Source: Pseudanabaena sp. ABRG5-3
Lineage (GTDB): Bacteria > Cyanobacteriota > Cyanobacteriia > Pseudanabaenales > Pseudanabaenaceae
DNA length: 64,000 nt
Direction: 5' to 3'
Assembly: GCF_003967015.1 (NCBI RefSeq)
Contig: NZ_AP017560.1
Coordinates: 2,604,001-2,668,000, forward strand
The notes under the pieces are model-generated. The model was not told the DNA's origin and did no database searches. It saw only the letters and a list, made by a program, of their open reading frames with translations. Shown piece after piece: positions 34,422 to 44,600 of the stretch. Position 1 is the stretch's first letter. Each line of letters opens with the position of its first letter. The translations under genes were made by a program, and so were the position numbers.

Positions 34422-34457
34422 AAAAGGTGGAGTGCAAAGCACTCCACCTTTTTTATT
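34417..34457 (+). terminator. Bidirectional terminator
   Basis: A perfect 19-base stem (AATAAAAAAGGTGGAGTGC, loop AAA) with six T residues lies between convergent genes and overlaps the stop of the 33855 gene. Confidence 0.85.
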
Positions 34458-34460
34458 TGA

Positions 34461-35000
34461 TTATTTCAAGTTAATTGCAGGGGTTTTACAAACATCGATC
34501 GGATCTAACTCGGCACTCTTACCATCATCATATTCAGCTCTCACGTCAAATACACATCCTGCATCAGCACCCTTAAAATCTGAACGCTTCCACTCAAAAT
34601 CAACTTTTTCGCGATCGGCAAGTGGTGCATCAAGCTCATTGGGTCCCCAATCCTGTTTGCTTGGTGCAGACATGTAAATTGCTTTTAAAACTTTGCCACT
34701 GTTGTTAACAACGGCAATGCGTACTGTATCAGGAGCCTTTTCAGTTTTAGAGTCTGCGGCTTTGGGGCTAGCCGATGCGGAGGGGGAAGCTGTAGGAGAT
34801 GTCGAGGCGGTTGCAGTGCTGGATGGGGAAGCCGAGGGAGATGCAGAGGGCTTAGCACTGGCACTACTACTAGGAGTAGCTGATACCGATGGGGAAGCAG
34901 CAGTAGATGTGGTGGTGGTTGTAGTTGTAGGAGTACAAGAAACGGCAGCAACAGAGATACTTGCAGCGATCGCTAGATTATACAATGAGAATTTTTTCAT
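34461..35000 (-). CDS. Lipoprotein with Ser/Pro/Ala-rich linker
   Basis: A 179-residue protein. The signal peptide ends in a lipobox (ISVAAVSC, Cys at residue 22), followed by about 65 residues of Thr/Ser/Ala/Pro repeats and a ~90-residue folded domain (VRIAVVNNSGKVLKAIYMSA, DWGPNELDAPLADREKVDFE, CVFDVRAEYDDGKSAELD) with two Cys. I start at MKKF (35000), which gives a normal signal peptide. The folded domain resembles small extracytoplasmic domains sensing or binding ligands; function unknown. Confidence 0.75.
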   Translation of the reverse strand: MKKFSLYNLAIAASISVAAVSCTPTTTTTTTSTAASPSVSATPSSSASAKPSASPSASPSSTATASTSPTASPSASASPKAADSKTEKAPDTVRIAVVNNSGKVLKAIYMSAPSKQDWGPNELDAPLADREKVDFEWKRSDFKGADAGCVFDVRAEYDDGKSAELDPIDVCKTPAINLK

Positions 35001-35098
35001 AAATATCATCAAATCTTAAACGGACAAACTATGTTAACAGGCGTAGAGCCAATCATGGATAAGAATTAATGTTTATCCATAGATCTATGAACTTTTTC

Positions 35099-35137
35099 AA
35101 AGATGAGTTGCGGCGCGAAGCGCCGCAACTCATCTTT
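35099..35137. repeat. Perfect palindrome upstream of upp
   Basis: Arms of 18 bases (AAAGATGAGTTGCGGCGC) flank loop GAA. The inner 16 bases are identical to those of the palindrome at 16291-16345. Confidence 0.8.
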
Positions 35138-35279
35138 TGGTTTTTGATTCGTTGTTATATAGCTGGTTTTTATCGCGATCGCCATAAACTACAAACCAAA
35201 TCATCGTAGGATGTTAAGACTAATGGTGCTTTGCACTACTTTAATTTATTCAAGTTTATTCAAGTACTAGAACAAATTC

Positions 35280-35930
35280 ATGGCTCCTCAATTGCGCGTA
35301 TATGTTCCTCCCCATCCCATCATCCGCCACTGGCTCACGATTGCGCGGGAGAAGCATACACCTGTTCCACTATTTCGCACAGCAATGAGCGAACTTGGGA
35401 AATGGCTGACCTATGAGGCAATTCGTGAATTTTTGCCAGTGCAGGAAGTCGATATTGAAACGCCCATAGGAACCGCATCAGGACAGTTAATTGATGCTTC
35501 TATCCCTTTAGCGCTTGTGCCAATTTTGCGGGCAGGATTAGCAATGCTCGAAGGGAGTCAAACTCTCTTACCAACTGCTAATGTTTACCATTTGGGACTA
35601 GTGCGTAATGAGGAAACCCTTGAGGCTAGCTGCTATCTCAATCGTTTGCCAGAGAGATTTGAACCACAAACTCGTATTTTCATTGTTGAACCGATGATGG
35701 CAACGGGGGGATCGATTATCGCTACTTTGAAATTACTGACGGAGCGAGGAGCCGATCCTGCTTTCATACGGATTATTAATGCTCTATGTGCGCCACCAGC
35801 TTTGCAGCTAATCAATCAACAGTTCCCATCAGTCCAAATCTATTCGGCATGTATTGATGAAGTTGTTAACGAACAAGGATGGATTGTTCCCGGACTCGGC
35901 GATGCTGGCGATCGCTCTTTTGGCACATGA
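35280..35930 (+). CDS. upp: Uracil phosphoribosyltransferase
   Basis: A 216-residue salvage enzyme converting uracil and PRPP to UMP. It has HPIIRHWLTIAREKHTP, the PRPP site FIVEPMMATGGSIIATLKLL, RILRAGLAMLEG-like text (VPILRAGLAMLEG), and the uracil-binding C-terminus GWIVPGLGDAGDRSFGT. Complete and of normal length. Confidence 0.95.
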   Translation: MAPQLRVYVPPHPIIRHWLTIAREKHTPVPLFRTAMSELGKWLTYEAIREFLPVQEVDIETPIGTASGQLIDASIPLALVPILRAGLAMLEGSQTLLPTANVYHLGLVRNEETLEASCYLNRLPERFEPQTRIFIVEPMMATGGSIIATLKLLTERGADPAFIRIINALCAPPALQLINQQFPSVQIYSACIDEVVNEQGWIVPGLGDAGDRSFGT

Positions 35931-35959
35931 TTTACAGCGCTTTGCGCCCAAACCCAAAC

Positions 35960-36010
35960 CAAAGAAATTTTTGAAAGCGTTGCTTCGCAACGCTTTCAAA
36001 AATTTCTTTG
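35960..36010. repeat. Perfect palindrome after upp
   Basis: Arms of 24 bases (CAAAGAAATTTTTGAAAGCG + TTGC) flank loop TTC, with AACC/GGTT flanks. It is related to the palindromes at 18161 and 32521 in the AGAAATTTTTGAAAG block. Confidence 0.8.
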
Positions 36011-36036
36011 TGGTTCGATTGAGAGCATCTCAATAT

Positions 36037-36071
36037 GGTATAAAGCATCCCCTGCGGGGATGCTTTATACC
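36037..36071 (-). terminator. Hairpin at the end of the diguanylate cyclase gene
   Basis: A perfect 16-base stem (GGTATAAAGCATCCCC, loop TGC) contains the cyclase stop codon. It probably ends the EVE-phytochrome-cyclase operon, though no long T run follows. Confidence 0.55.
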
Positions 36072-37627
36072 TGAAATATCCATTGACGATTTCTGCCATG
36101 TTCTTTGGCTTGATATAGAGCTTGATCTGCCCTATCAATTAATTCCTGTGGTAATTCGGAAGCTTGGGGAATAGTGCAGGCAATTCCAAAACTAAGGGTG
36201 ACATAATCAGCTACCTTACTATTGCCATGATGAATATTTAAAGTTGTTAGCTCTTGACGAATATCTTCAACAATTTGCGAAGCACCTGCCTCATTGGTAT
36301 TGGGAAGAATAATCACAAATTCCTCTCCACCGTAGCGTGCCACCATATCCGCAGGACGCTTAACTTGACAGCGCAGCAACCCAGCTACCTGAAAAAGACA
36401 GCGATCGCCTGCGGGATGTCCATAGGTATCATTGTAATTTTTGAAATAGTCAATATCGCAGAGAATCAAGGAAATGGGATTTTGCTCTCTTAACATTCTC
36501 TGCCATTCTTTATGGAAATATTGATCAAACCCTCGACGATTAACTATATGGGTTAGAGGATCGGTAATCGCAATTTTCTCTAACTCCTGATTTGCTTTTT
36601 GCAATTGTTGGTACAGATGAGATTGCTGAAGAGCGATCGCTACTTGATTGGCTAACTGTTGAATTAATTCAATTTCTGACTGCTCCCATTCCCTCGCTGC
36701 AAAACATTGATGAAAAACGAGTAATCCCCATAGCTCATCTTGACTACTCACTTGGTTCTCAGAATGTCCATGAAAATTAGTCACAATGGGAACGACTAGT
36801 TTGGACTTCACGCCTAACCACTTCAAAGTATCAATTAAACAAGCTGCCATATGGTCTTGGTCAATATCTACGACACTGCGAATTCGTCCTTGGAGATATA
36901 GATCATGGTGCGATCGCGGAAAAATATCTTCAGGTAATGTATATTGCTGGAGGTTTACCACATTGGGGGCATCGGACTCACTCACAATTGTTCCTGCGGT
37001 ATCTGGCTCTGCCTTGTAGATGAGTGCGCGATCGCTTTGTAAAATTTGCCGCGCCTCAGTGACAGTAGTCAACAAAATTTCATCGAGATCAAGGGATTGC
37101 CGAATATGTTGAATTACCCCTGCCAATAGCTTTTCTCGCTCTATTTGTTTTTTTAGATTTAACTCCGCCTGTTGCCTACCTACAATCTCTGCTTGGAGAA
37201 GTTGATTTTGCTCAATGAGTTTCTGTTTCTGTTGTTGGATCAGTAATTGATTCCTAACCCGTATCAGTACTTCTTGCTCTTGAAATGGTTTGGTAATATA
37301 GTCAACTCCCCCCACCTCAAAGGCTTGGACTTTATTACCTAAACGATCAAGTGCGCTGATAAACACCACTGGAATATCACAGCTTTTGGGAGAATTTTTC
37401 AACTGTTTACATATCTGATAGCCATTTAAATCAGGCATATTAATGTCTAACAAAATGAGATCTGGAAGCATTACTTCCACAAACTTTAGCGCCATTTTGC
37501 CACTGGTTGTCTTACGAACTAAATATCCCTCAGTTGTCAGCATACTTGCCAACAACTGCAAATTTTCGAGCGTATCATCAACGATCAAAATATTAGAATA
37601 AGTAGTTTGAGCTAGCTGTGGAGACAT
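36065..37627 (-). CDS. Response regulator diguanylate cyclase (REC-GAF-GGDEF)
   Basis: A 520-residue cytoplasmic protein that should make c-di-GMP when phosphorylated. The receiver has ILIVDDTLENLQLL, LILLDINMPDLNGYQI (Asp) and DYITKPFQEQEVL (Lys). A GAF domain (about 190-345) follows a coiled linker. The GGDEF domain begins ITDPLTHIVNRRGFDQYF and has the active site RYGGEEFVIILP. An RxxD inhibitory site (RPAD) lies five residues before GGEEF, so product feedback is likely. I start at ATG 37627, 19 bases after the phytochrome stop; an in-frame ATG at 37678 would overlap that gene. The operon suggests the upstream phytochrome phosphorylates it. Confidence 0.92.
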   Translation of the reverse strand: MSPQLAQTTYSNILIVDDTLENLQLLASMLTTEGYLVRKTTSGKMALKFVEVMLPDLILLDINMPDLNGYQICKQLKNSPKSCDIPVVFISALDRLGNKVQAFEVGGVDYITKPFQEQEVLIRVRNQLLIQQQKQKLIEQNQLLQAEIVGRQQAELNLKKQIEREKLLAGVIQHIRQSLDLDEILLTTVTEARQILQSDRALIYKAEPDTAGTIVSESDAPNVVNLQQYTLPEDIFPRSHHDLYLQGRIRSVVDIDQDHMAACLIDTLKWLGVKSKLVVPIVTNFHGHSENQVSSQDELWGLLVFHQCFAAREWEQSEIELIQQLANQVAIALQQSHLYQQLQKANQELEKIAITDPLTHIVNRRGFDQYFHKEWQRMLREQNPISLILCDIDYFKNYNDTYGHPAGDRCLFQVAGLLRCQVKRPADMVARYGGEEFVIILPNTNEAGASQIVEDIRQELTTLNIHHGNSKVADYVTLSFGIACTIPQASELPQELIDRADQALYQAKEHGRNRQWIFQV

Positions 37628-37646
37628 TTGTTTATCATCATGCTCT

Positions 37647-40600
37647 TTAAGTTTGTGTAAGTTCCAAAATAGATTCAAATTGAAGATTGTTAACCATCAT
37701 TTTGAGTGCTTGAGCAATTAACTTATGGTCAGGTGGTATATAAGAAATAAGTTCATATAAGGTTTCCTCATCAAGTAATAATGCTGCTTGATTTAAAGAC
37801 TTAAGAAATTCTTCGCCTAAATCCCCTAATTCATGTTTTTGTAATGGTTTAACTACATGGCTTGGTTGAGAAGTTCCATATTGATTCAATGGCAAGGTTT
37901 CTGCATAGATATATTCTAATCCTAAAAAATTAGCGATCTTTTCAAAAACCGTTGCCTCTGTAAAGGGTTTGGCGACAAAGTCATCACAACCAGCGTCAAG
38001 GCTAGCTAGACGATCTGCTTCAAAAGCACTGGCAGTTAAAGCAATGATTTTAGTATTCTGCCCCTCAGGCATCGCGCGAATTTGCCGAGTAGCCTCATAT
38101 CCATCCATTATAGGCATACATATATCCATCCAAATCAGATGTGGTAAACATTCTTGATAAATGGCGATCGCCTCTTGTCCGTTTTCCGCAGCATATACAT
38201 CTAAACCAATAGACTCTAGTAAATTAACCAGCAGTTGGCGGATCTCTAGGACATCTTCGACTATGAGAATACGGTAGTTGGGTTGTCCTGATTTGAGAGA
38301 AATTACCAGTTGAGGTTCTTTTAGATTGGTAACAACATTTGCTTCAACCTCTACAAGCTGAACCTGACATAAAAAGATTGAGCCTTTTCCAAATTTACTG
38401 CGAACAGTGACATCACCTGCCATCAACCTTGCAAACTGACGGCTAATCGATAGTCCTAAGCCTGAACCTTGTAAAAACCGACCTTGCGTGGTTTGTTTAA
38501 AGGTGTCAAAAATTATTTTTAAATCATCATCAGAAATTCCACTACCAGTATCTTCCACTTCAAAGCTAAGTTTCCATACTTGAGTATTACTAGCTATGTT
38601 ATTAATGTTCGGTAAGATAGGTTCTGCGGATACTCGCATTTGTACATATCCTACTAACGTAAACTTAATCGCGTTACCGACGATATTGAGTAGAATTTGG
38701 CGTAGTTTTGCCGCATCCCCGTAAACATATTGAGGGACTTTAGAGACTATATCGAGGTGTAGCTCAATACCCTTATTGCTAGCTTTTACAACAAACATAT
38801 CGCGAATTGAATATAGTAAACGATACAAGTCGAAGGAGCTTTCCGTAAGATCAACCTGTCCTGATTCAATTTTGGATATTTCTAAAACATCATTAATCAA
38901 TGACAGAAGATGTTCACCACTACGGCTAATGATGTCGAGATGTTCTTGATGGGTTTTTACTAAGGAATGATCCCGAGAAATCAGATGGGTGAAGCCCAGA
39001 ATTGCTGTTAGAGGAGTCCGTAACTCATGGCTCATTTTGGCAAGAAATTCACTCTTGGCACGATTCGCGATTTCTGCTTCGGTGACAGTTTTTTCTAGCT
39101 CTGCATTGCGTTCCAAAACTAGTTGAGCGCTATCTAATATTGCCTGCATTAGAATTCTCCGCATTTCTAATGCAGCTTCAATTTCTAATGGTTGCCAAGG
39201 TAGAGATTTGTAGCGTACAGTTTCAATCCATAGCTTGAATGATTGCCTTGGTGTATACCTACGTTCACCATTTTCAGCAATCGAGATCGGATTGTGTGAT
39301 GCCCCAGCCCAATTCACAGTTTGGGACTGTTCAGGTCGAAACCAAATAATATGATGGCATTTTTGTTTGATGACAATTGAAGCGATCGCGATACCACTAG
39401 CACTATCAATCATTTGTAAAGCATGAGGATAGATATCTGGTAATGCATTGGTAACGAAAATTTCTGGCGGTTGGGGATTTTGCTCAATGAACCAGTTAAT
39501 TAGAGCTTTTACTTGATGTCTGGAGGGAGTTTTACCAATTAGGGTCAGGCAGTCGTCTAGTAAGATTGCGGCTCCTTGGGCGCAGACTAGATCTAGTAAC
39601 TTATTTCTATTGTGTTCGAGGGCTTGTTGCACAAAACCGAGTTCGCCTGAAAAAGCTTGACATAATTCTTCTTGAATTGATTTCACATGAACTTGATAGC
39701 GTGTAGTCTCGATTTCCTGTTGGCGCAATAGTTCAATTGAGGCAAATTGTCCGAAAAATTCACAGGCTTTACGAGTTTTATAATCTATATATTTAGGTGT
39801 GTAATTGTGACAAGCAATCAGTCCCCATAGCCGATGTTCGTTGCGGATGGAAATGGACATCGCTCCCCCAACTTCCATATTTTCTAAATACTCAATATGT
39901 CCAGCCGCAACACTGCGTAGCACCGCATAGGTTAGATCTAATGGCTCACCTGTAATTGGATGATTAGAAGGAATAATCGGCACGTCTTGATAGCTGACAT
40001 TGGGAATGAATCTCACCCAATTTTGGGAAAAGATTTGACGAGCTTTTTGAGGAATATCCGATGCAGGGTAATGCAAGCCAAGATAACTATCTAGCTGTGG
40101 TTCTTTGTCTTCAGCAATGACAATGCCGACTTGAGTAATGGGATCAAATCGATAGACCATCACACGGTCAAAACCATTGATTTCTTTGACTTTAGATGCT
40201 AATAGTTGAGCGAATTCTGCAAGAGTATTGATCTGTCGCAGCCGAGCCATAAACCCTTGCAATAGATGGTAAATTTCTATGGATTTGTGACTATGGGAAT
40301 TATGACTGTGGCTAGCGTTGACATAAGGCTCTAGCTCTAAAATTAAAATATTGGATTTGTTACGATGTAAAATCCCATGAAATTTTTGGAAATGAAATGT
40401 GGAATTCTGTTCCGAATGATTGATCCGTACTTTTAGCTCAAAGGGATTATTTACATCAAGGTTTTCTTGCTGACTATAGTCAAAAATACGCTTTGTCTGA
40501 TTTTTAGAAAATAATGCGCTGAGATTTTTCCCTAATAATGACTCAGGCGTAAATCCAAAATAGCTATCCACATTGGCGCTTATCTGCAAGATTTTGAGAT

Positions 40601-40703
40601 CTGACTCTTGCAAGGCAATCAATATGCCATGGGGTTGGATATGCCCAGACAGATGAATTGGTTCGCGATCGCATTCAATTGGCTCTAATTCAGGGCGACT
40701 CAT
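37647..40703 (-). CDS. Phytochrome hybrid histidine kinase, bacteriophytochrome-type (PAS-GAF-PHY-HisKA-HATPase-REC)
   Basis: A 1018-residue red/far-red photoreceptor. The N-terminus has the bilin-binding Cys of biliverdin phytochromes (IECDREPIHLSGHIQPHG, Cys11). The GAF domain has LHYPASDIPQKARQIF (D216-I-P) and His269, but Gly268 where plant/Cph1-type phytochromes carry their chromophore Cys. The PHY tongue motif is PRQSFKLW. The kinase has MSHELRTPLTAILGF, NIVGNAIKFT, DTGSGISDD and GSGLGLSISRQF. A receiver follows (WMDICMPIMDGYEATRQI), then a ~90-residue tail. It lies 16 bases after the EVE gene and 19 before a REC-GGDEF gene, all one operon. Confidence 0.95.
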   Translation of the reverse strand: MSRPELEPIECDREPIHLSGHIQPHGILIALQESDLKILQISANVDSYFGFTPESLLGKNLSALFSKNQTKRIFDYSQQENLDVNNPFELKVRINHSEQNSTFHFQKFHGILHRNKSNILILELEPYVNASHSHNSHSHKSIEIYHLLQGFMARLRQINTLAEFAQLLASKVKEINGFDRVMVYRFDPITQVGIVIAEDKEPQLDSYLGLHYPASDIPQKARQIFSQNWVRFIPNVSYQDVPIIPSNHPITGEPLDLTYAVLRSVAAGHIEYLENMEVGGAMSISIRNEHRLWGLIACHNYTPKYIDYKTRKACEFFGQFASIELLRQQEIETTRYQVHVKSIQEELCQAFSGELGFVQQALEHNRNKLLDLVCAQGAAILLDDCLTLIGKTPSRHQVKALINWFIEQNPQPPEIFVTNALPDIYPHALQMIDSASGIAIASIVIKQKCHHIIWFRPEQSQTVNWAGASHNPISIAENGERRYTPRQSFKLWIETVRYKSLPWQPLEIEAALEMRRILMQAILDSAQLVLERNAELEKTVTEAEIANRAKSEFLAKMSHELRTPLTAILGFTHLISRDHSLVKTHQEHLDIISRSGEHLLSLINDVLEISKIESGQVDLTESSFDLYRLLYSIRDMFVVKASNKGIELHLDIVSKVPQYVYGDAAKLRQILLNIVGNAIKFTLVGYVQMRVSAEPILPNINNIASNTQVWKLSFEVEDTGSGISDDDLKIIFDTFKQTTQGRFLQGSGLGLSISRQFARLMAGDVTVRSKFGKGSIFLCQVQLVEVEANVVTNLKEPQLVISLKSGQPNYRILIVEDVLEIRQLLVNLLESIGLDVYAAENGQEAIAIYQECLPHLIWMDICMPIMDGYEATRQIRAMPEGQNTKIIALTASAFEADRLASLDAGCDDFVAKPFTEATVFEKIANFLGLEYIYAETLPLNQYGTSQPSHVVKPLQKHELGDLGEEFLKSLNQAALLLDEETLYELISYIPPDHKLIAQALKMMVNNLQFESILELTQT

Positions 40704-40719
40704 CTCTTCATTTTCATCG

Positions 40720-41127
40720 CTACAGTTCAGCTAGTTTCAAAATTTTTTGCCAATGTACTTCTGATACAGGCACAACTGAGAGACGACTGATGCGAATGAG
40801 GTCAAAACCTTCAAAATCAGGGTCTTGTTTGATTTGGGCAAGGGTGACGGGTTGTGGTAGCGATCGCACTGCCTTGACATCAACGACAGCTCGTTTGGGA
40901 TCATCTAATTTGGGATCAACATAGGGAAGACTAATCACTTCAGCAATACCTATAGCGCGACGCTCATCACCTGTGTGATAGATCAAGGCTAAATCCTTGG
41001 GCTGCATGGTGCGGATATATTTGAGCGCCAAATTATTATTTACGCCATCCCAAATTGTTTGGCGATCGCGTTCGAGGTCGGCGTAGGAATAGACGTGAGG
41101 TTCACTTTTGAGAAGCCAATAAGCCAT
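40720..41127 (-). CDS. EVE domain-containing protein
   Basis: A 135-residue protein of the EVE/PUA-like family: YWLLKSEPHVYSYADLERD, TIWDGVNNNLALKYIRTM, DLALIYHTGDERRAIGIAEV. EVE domains bind modified bases such as 5-methyl- or hydroxymethylcytosine in DNA or modified RNA, and the aromatic-cage residues (W of TIWDGV, the SEP and YHTG loops) are present. It is the first gene of the operon with the phytochrome. The link between nucleic-acid binding and light signalling is unexplained. Confidence 0.93.
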   Translation of the reverse strand: MAYWLLKSEPHVYSYADLERDRQTIWDGVNNNLALKYIRTMQPKDLALIYHTGDERRAIGIAEVISLPYVDPKLDDPKRAVVDVKAVRSLPQPVTLAQIKQDPDFEGFDLIRISRLSVVPVSEVHWQKILKLAEL

Positions 41128-41688
41128 GATGCCAGTGTTTGAAACTCTATCGTCATTATAAAGCCCTCAAAACCAAAGAGAATGGTGTTGCAAAGCAACA
41201 CCATTCTCTTTGGTCAGCCATTTACGGTAAGCTGCGCCACCAAAGTGTATTTAGTAAAACACAAGTAAAAGTTGTGTCGCTTATAATCAGGGATGCCCCA
41301 TTTAAAATGTTTGATCTAAAACTTGGCATAAAATATTTGCTTAGCCCCTATGCACTGAGCTAAGTAAAGAGTTATGCTTTTAGGTCTGCCTTCATGAAAA
41401 AAACTGAATAGCAAGCTTAAATTTATGTAATCAGCGAAATTCTATCAAGCAGATATTAGCAGTTATCCCACTGTTACTAAAAAGCTTTATTTAGAATTAA
41501 CAATATAGCGTTTTTCAAGTAAGCGAGTTACAAAGGTTTGCTTTCCCGCCTTCGGTGGGAAAACGAACCTTTACTTCACTAGACTGGTAAACCCTATATG
41601 CTGAAGCAGTTATGAGGCAGTGATCGCTTCGTAAATCCTAAAAATTTCATAATTTCAACCCATTTTTTTGATAGCAATAAATAATCCG
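41128..41688. repeat. 561-base non-coding region upstream of glutamate synthase
   Basis: It holds a perfect palindrome at 41172-41214 (20-base arms ACCAAAGAGAATGGTGTTGC, loop AAA) and an imperfect one at 41532-41571 (AAAGGTT...TTCCCGCC TTC GGTGGGAA...AACCTTT). The promoters of the EVE operon and glutamate synthase must lie here. I see no credible gene and no clear NtcA site. Confidence 0.6.
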
Positions 41689-44600
41689 ATGGAAGTGAGC
41701 CGCGTGAATACAAGTCAGTCTAATCAGTCCAATCAGTCTGTTCAGTCTGGAACTGCTAATCTTATCCAAGGTCCATCTTGGCTAGTGGAAGAGCGTGATG
41801 CCTGCGGAGTGGGCTTTATTGCTGACAAGGAAGGGCGGGCTAGTCATAAAATTCTCAGCAATGCGCTCAAAGCTTTGACTTGTATGGAACATCGTGGCGG
41901 CTGTAGTGCAGACCAAGATTCGGGAGATGGCGCAGGGATTATGACCGCAATTCCTTGGAGCCTCTTACAAAAGGAAATTCCCGAAATCGATCCTGCCCAT
42001 ACCGCAGTGGGGATGTTTTTCTTTCCTCAGGAACGCGATCGCACCGCTATTTGTCGCGAAATTACTGAAAGAATTGCAGAGGAAGAAGGGCTGAAGCTCT
42101 TAAAATGGCGTGTTGTACCTGTTAATCCAGAGGTGTTAGGAGTTCAGGCCCGCGAAAATCAGCCCCATATTGAGCAAGCTGCATTTATAGCCGATGCTGA
42201 TCATCAAAATACCGATCAGATCGAACGCGCCATTTATATCACTCGTCGGCGGATTAAGTTAGAAATTGAAAAGCTCTTTCCCACTGGCGGTAGTAACTTC
42301 TACATCGCGTCGCTATCAAATACCACGATTATCTATAAGGGCATGGTGCGATCGGCAATTCTGGATGCCTTTTATGCTGATCTCCAAAATCCTGATTATG
42401 TATCGGCTTACGCGATCTATCACCGTCGCTTTAGCACCAATACTTTACCCAAATGGCCCCTTGCTCAGCCAATGCGTTTCCTTGGTCATAATGGCGAAAT
42501 TAACACGATGCAGGGGAATACCAATTGGTTCTTGGCGCGTCAAGGCGATCTCTCCCATCCTAATTGGGTTGATGCTAAAGGCGATCGCATTAAGGATCTA
42601 TTGCCAGTTCTCAAGCCCAATGAGAGCGATTCCGCAACCTTAGATCACGTCTTTGAATTGCTGATTGAAACAGGGCATAGTCCTCTCGAAGCAATCATGA
42701 TCCTTGTACCAGAAGCCTATGAGAACCAACCAGATTTAAGCGATCGCCCCGAAATTGTCGATTTCTATGAATATTACAGTGGCTTGCAAGAGGCCTGGGA
42801 TGGTCCCGCCTTGCTTGCCTTTAGCGATGGCAAAATCGTTGGTGCGGCGCTAGATCGCAATGGCTTACGTCCTGCGCGTTATGTGATTACTAACGATGGC
42901 ATGGTAATTGTTAGCTCTGAGGCAGGCACAGTCGATATTCCTGAAGCGGATATCGTCGAGAAGGGTCGTCTTGGTCCCGGCCAAACGATCGCCGTTGATC
43001 TGCAAACCCATGAAATTTTGCATAACTGGGACATTAAGCAACGGGTGGCGACTACCCATCCCTACGGTGAATGGATTAAGCAGTACCGCAAGCATCTGGA
43101 ATCCAAGCCCTTTGCGGAATCCCCCGCCCTTGATGAGCAAACTGTGCTGACTCACCAAACCGCCTTCGGTTACACCCTTGAAGATGTGGAAATGGTGATC
43201 GAAGCGATGGCTCAAGATGGTAAGGAGCCAGTGTTCTGTATGGGTGATGATGTGCCACTTGCCTTTCTATCCCAACGTCCGCACCTGCTCTATGACTACT
43301 TCAAGCAGCGCTTTGCACAGGTGACAAATCCGCCGATCGATCCTCTGCGGGAAGGAACGGTCATGTCCTTATCCATGTATTTGGGCGAAAGAGCGAATTT
43401 ACTGCTTGCCACTCCTGAAGCCGCCAACCAAATTAAGATCAGCAGTCCTGTCATTAATGAAACCGAGTTAGAGGAATTGCAAAACTTAGGTTTTGATAAT
43501 GCCAAACTGGATATGCTCTTTCCTGTCTCTGCGGGGGCAAATGGACTCAAAGAGGCGATCGCTAAGTTAACGAATAGTGCTGTTGCCGCAGTGCGTAGTG
43601 GCGCAAAGCTACTGATTTTAAGCGATCGCAACTTGAGTACGGAAAACGCCTATATTCCACCATTGCTAGCCGTGGGAGCCGTGCATCATCGCCTCTGCGC
43701 CGAAGGCATCCGCATGAAGGCTTCGATTGTGGTGGATACGGCTCAATGTTGGAGTACTCATCATTTTGCTTGTCTGATTGGTTACGGAGCCAGTGCGATC
43801 TGTCCTTACATGGCTCTGGAAACTACGCGCCAATGGTGGGGCAAAGCCAAGACCCAAACCCAGATGCAAACTGGCAAAATCAAGTCTTTGACAATTACTC
43901 AAGTCCAAGACAGCTACCGCAAGGCAGTTGAAGGTGGCTTGTTGAAGATTCTCTCGAAAATGGGAATTTCACTGCTGTCTAGTTATAGTGGCGCACAAAT
44001 TTTTGAAGCGATCGGTATTGGCGCAGAAGTGATCGAAACTTCCTTTAAGGGAACGGTTTCCCGTGTCGGTGGAGTCAATTTTGCAGATATTGCCTCAGAA
44101 CTTCTCAACTTCCATGCTCAAGCCTTCCCTGAATTAAAACAGAAGAAGCTAGAGAACTATGGCTTTGTGCAGTATCGCCCCACGGGTGAATACCACATGA
44201 ATAGCCCTGAAATGGCGAAGGCTTTACACAAAGCGGTTGCTGGTGATGGTTATGACCATTACGAGGTCTACAGAACTCAGCTACAAAATCGCACTCCTAC
44301 AGCATTGCGTGATCTGCTCGAATTTAAGAGCGATCGCCCTAGCATTCCCCTCGAAGAAGTAGAAGATGTTTCCGAAATCCTGAAACGATTCTGTACGGGA
44401 GCTATGTCCCTCGGAGCCTTGAGCCGAGAAGCCCATGAGGTATTAGCGATCGCGATGAATCGTGTCGGTGGTAAATCTAATTGTGGTGAAGGCGGCGAAG
44501 ATCCAATCCGTTATCTGCCAATCAACGATGTCGATGCTAACGGCATTTCGGCAACATTCCCTCACCTCAAAGGTTTGAAGAACGGTGATACAGCGAACTC

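Noticed and set aside
34685-35019. Open frames antisense to the lipoprotein linker
   Set aside because: They are low-complexity mirror frames of the Ser/Pro/Ala-rich linker.
41139-41363. Open frame of 74 codons upstream of glutamate synthase
   Set aside because: It reads through a perfect palindrome, has no ribosome site and no recognisable protein features.
41519-41531. Possible NtcA site (GTA...TAC) upstream of glutamate synthase
   Set aside because: The spacing is seven bases, not eight, and it lies beside a palindromic repeat.
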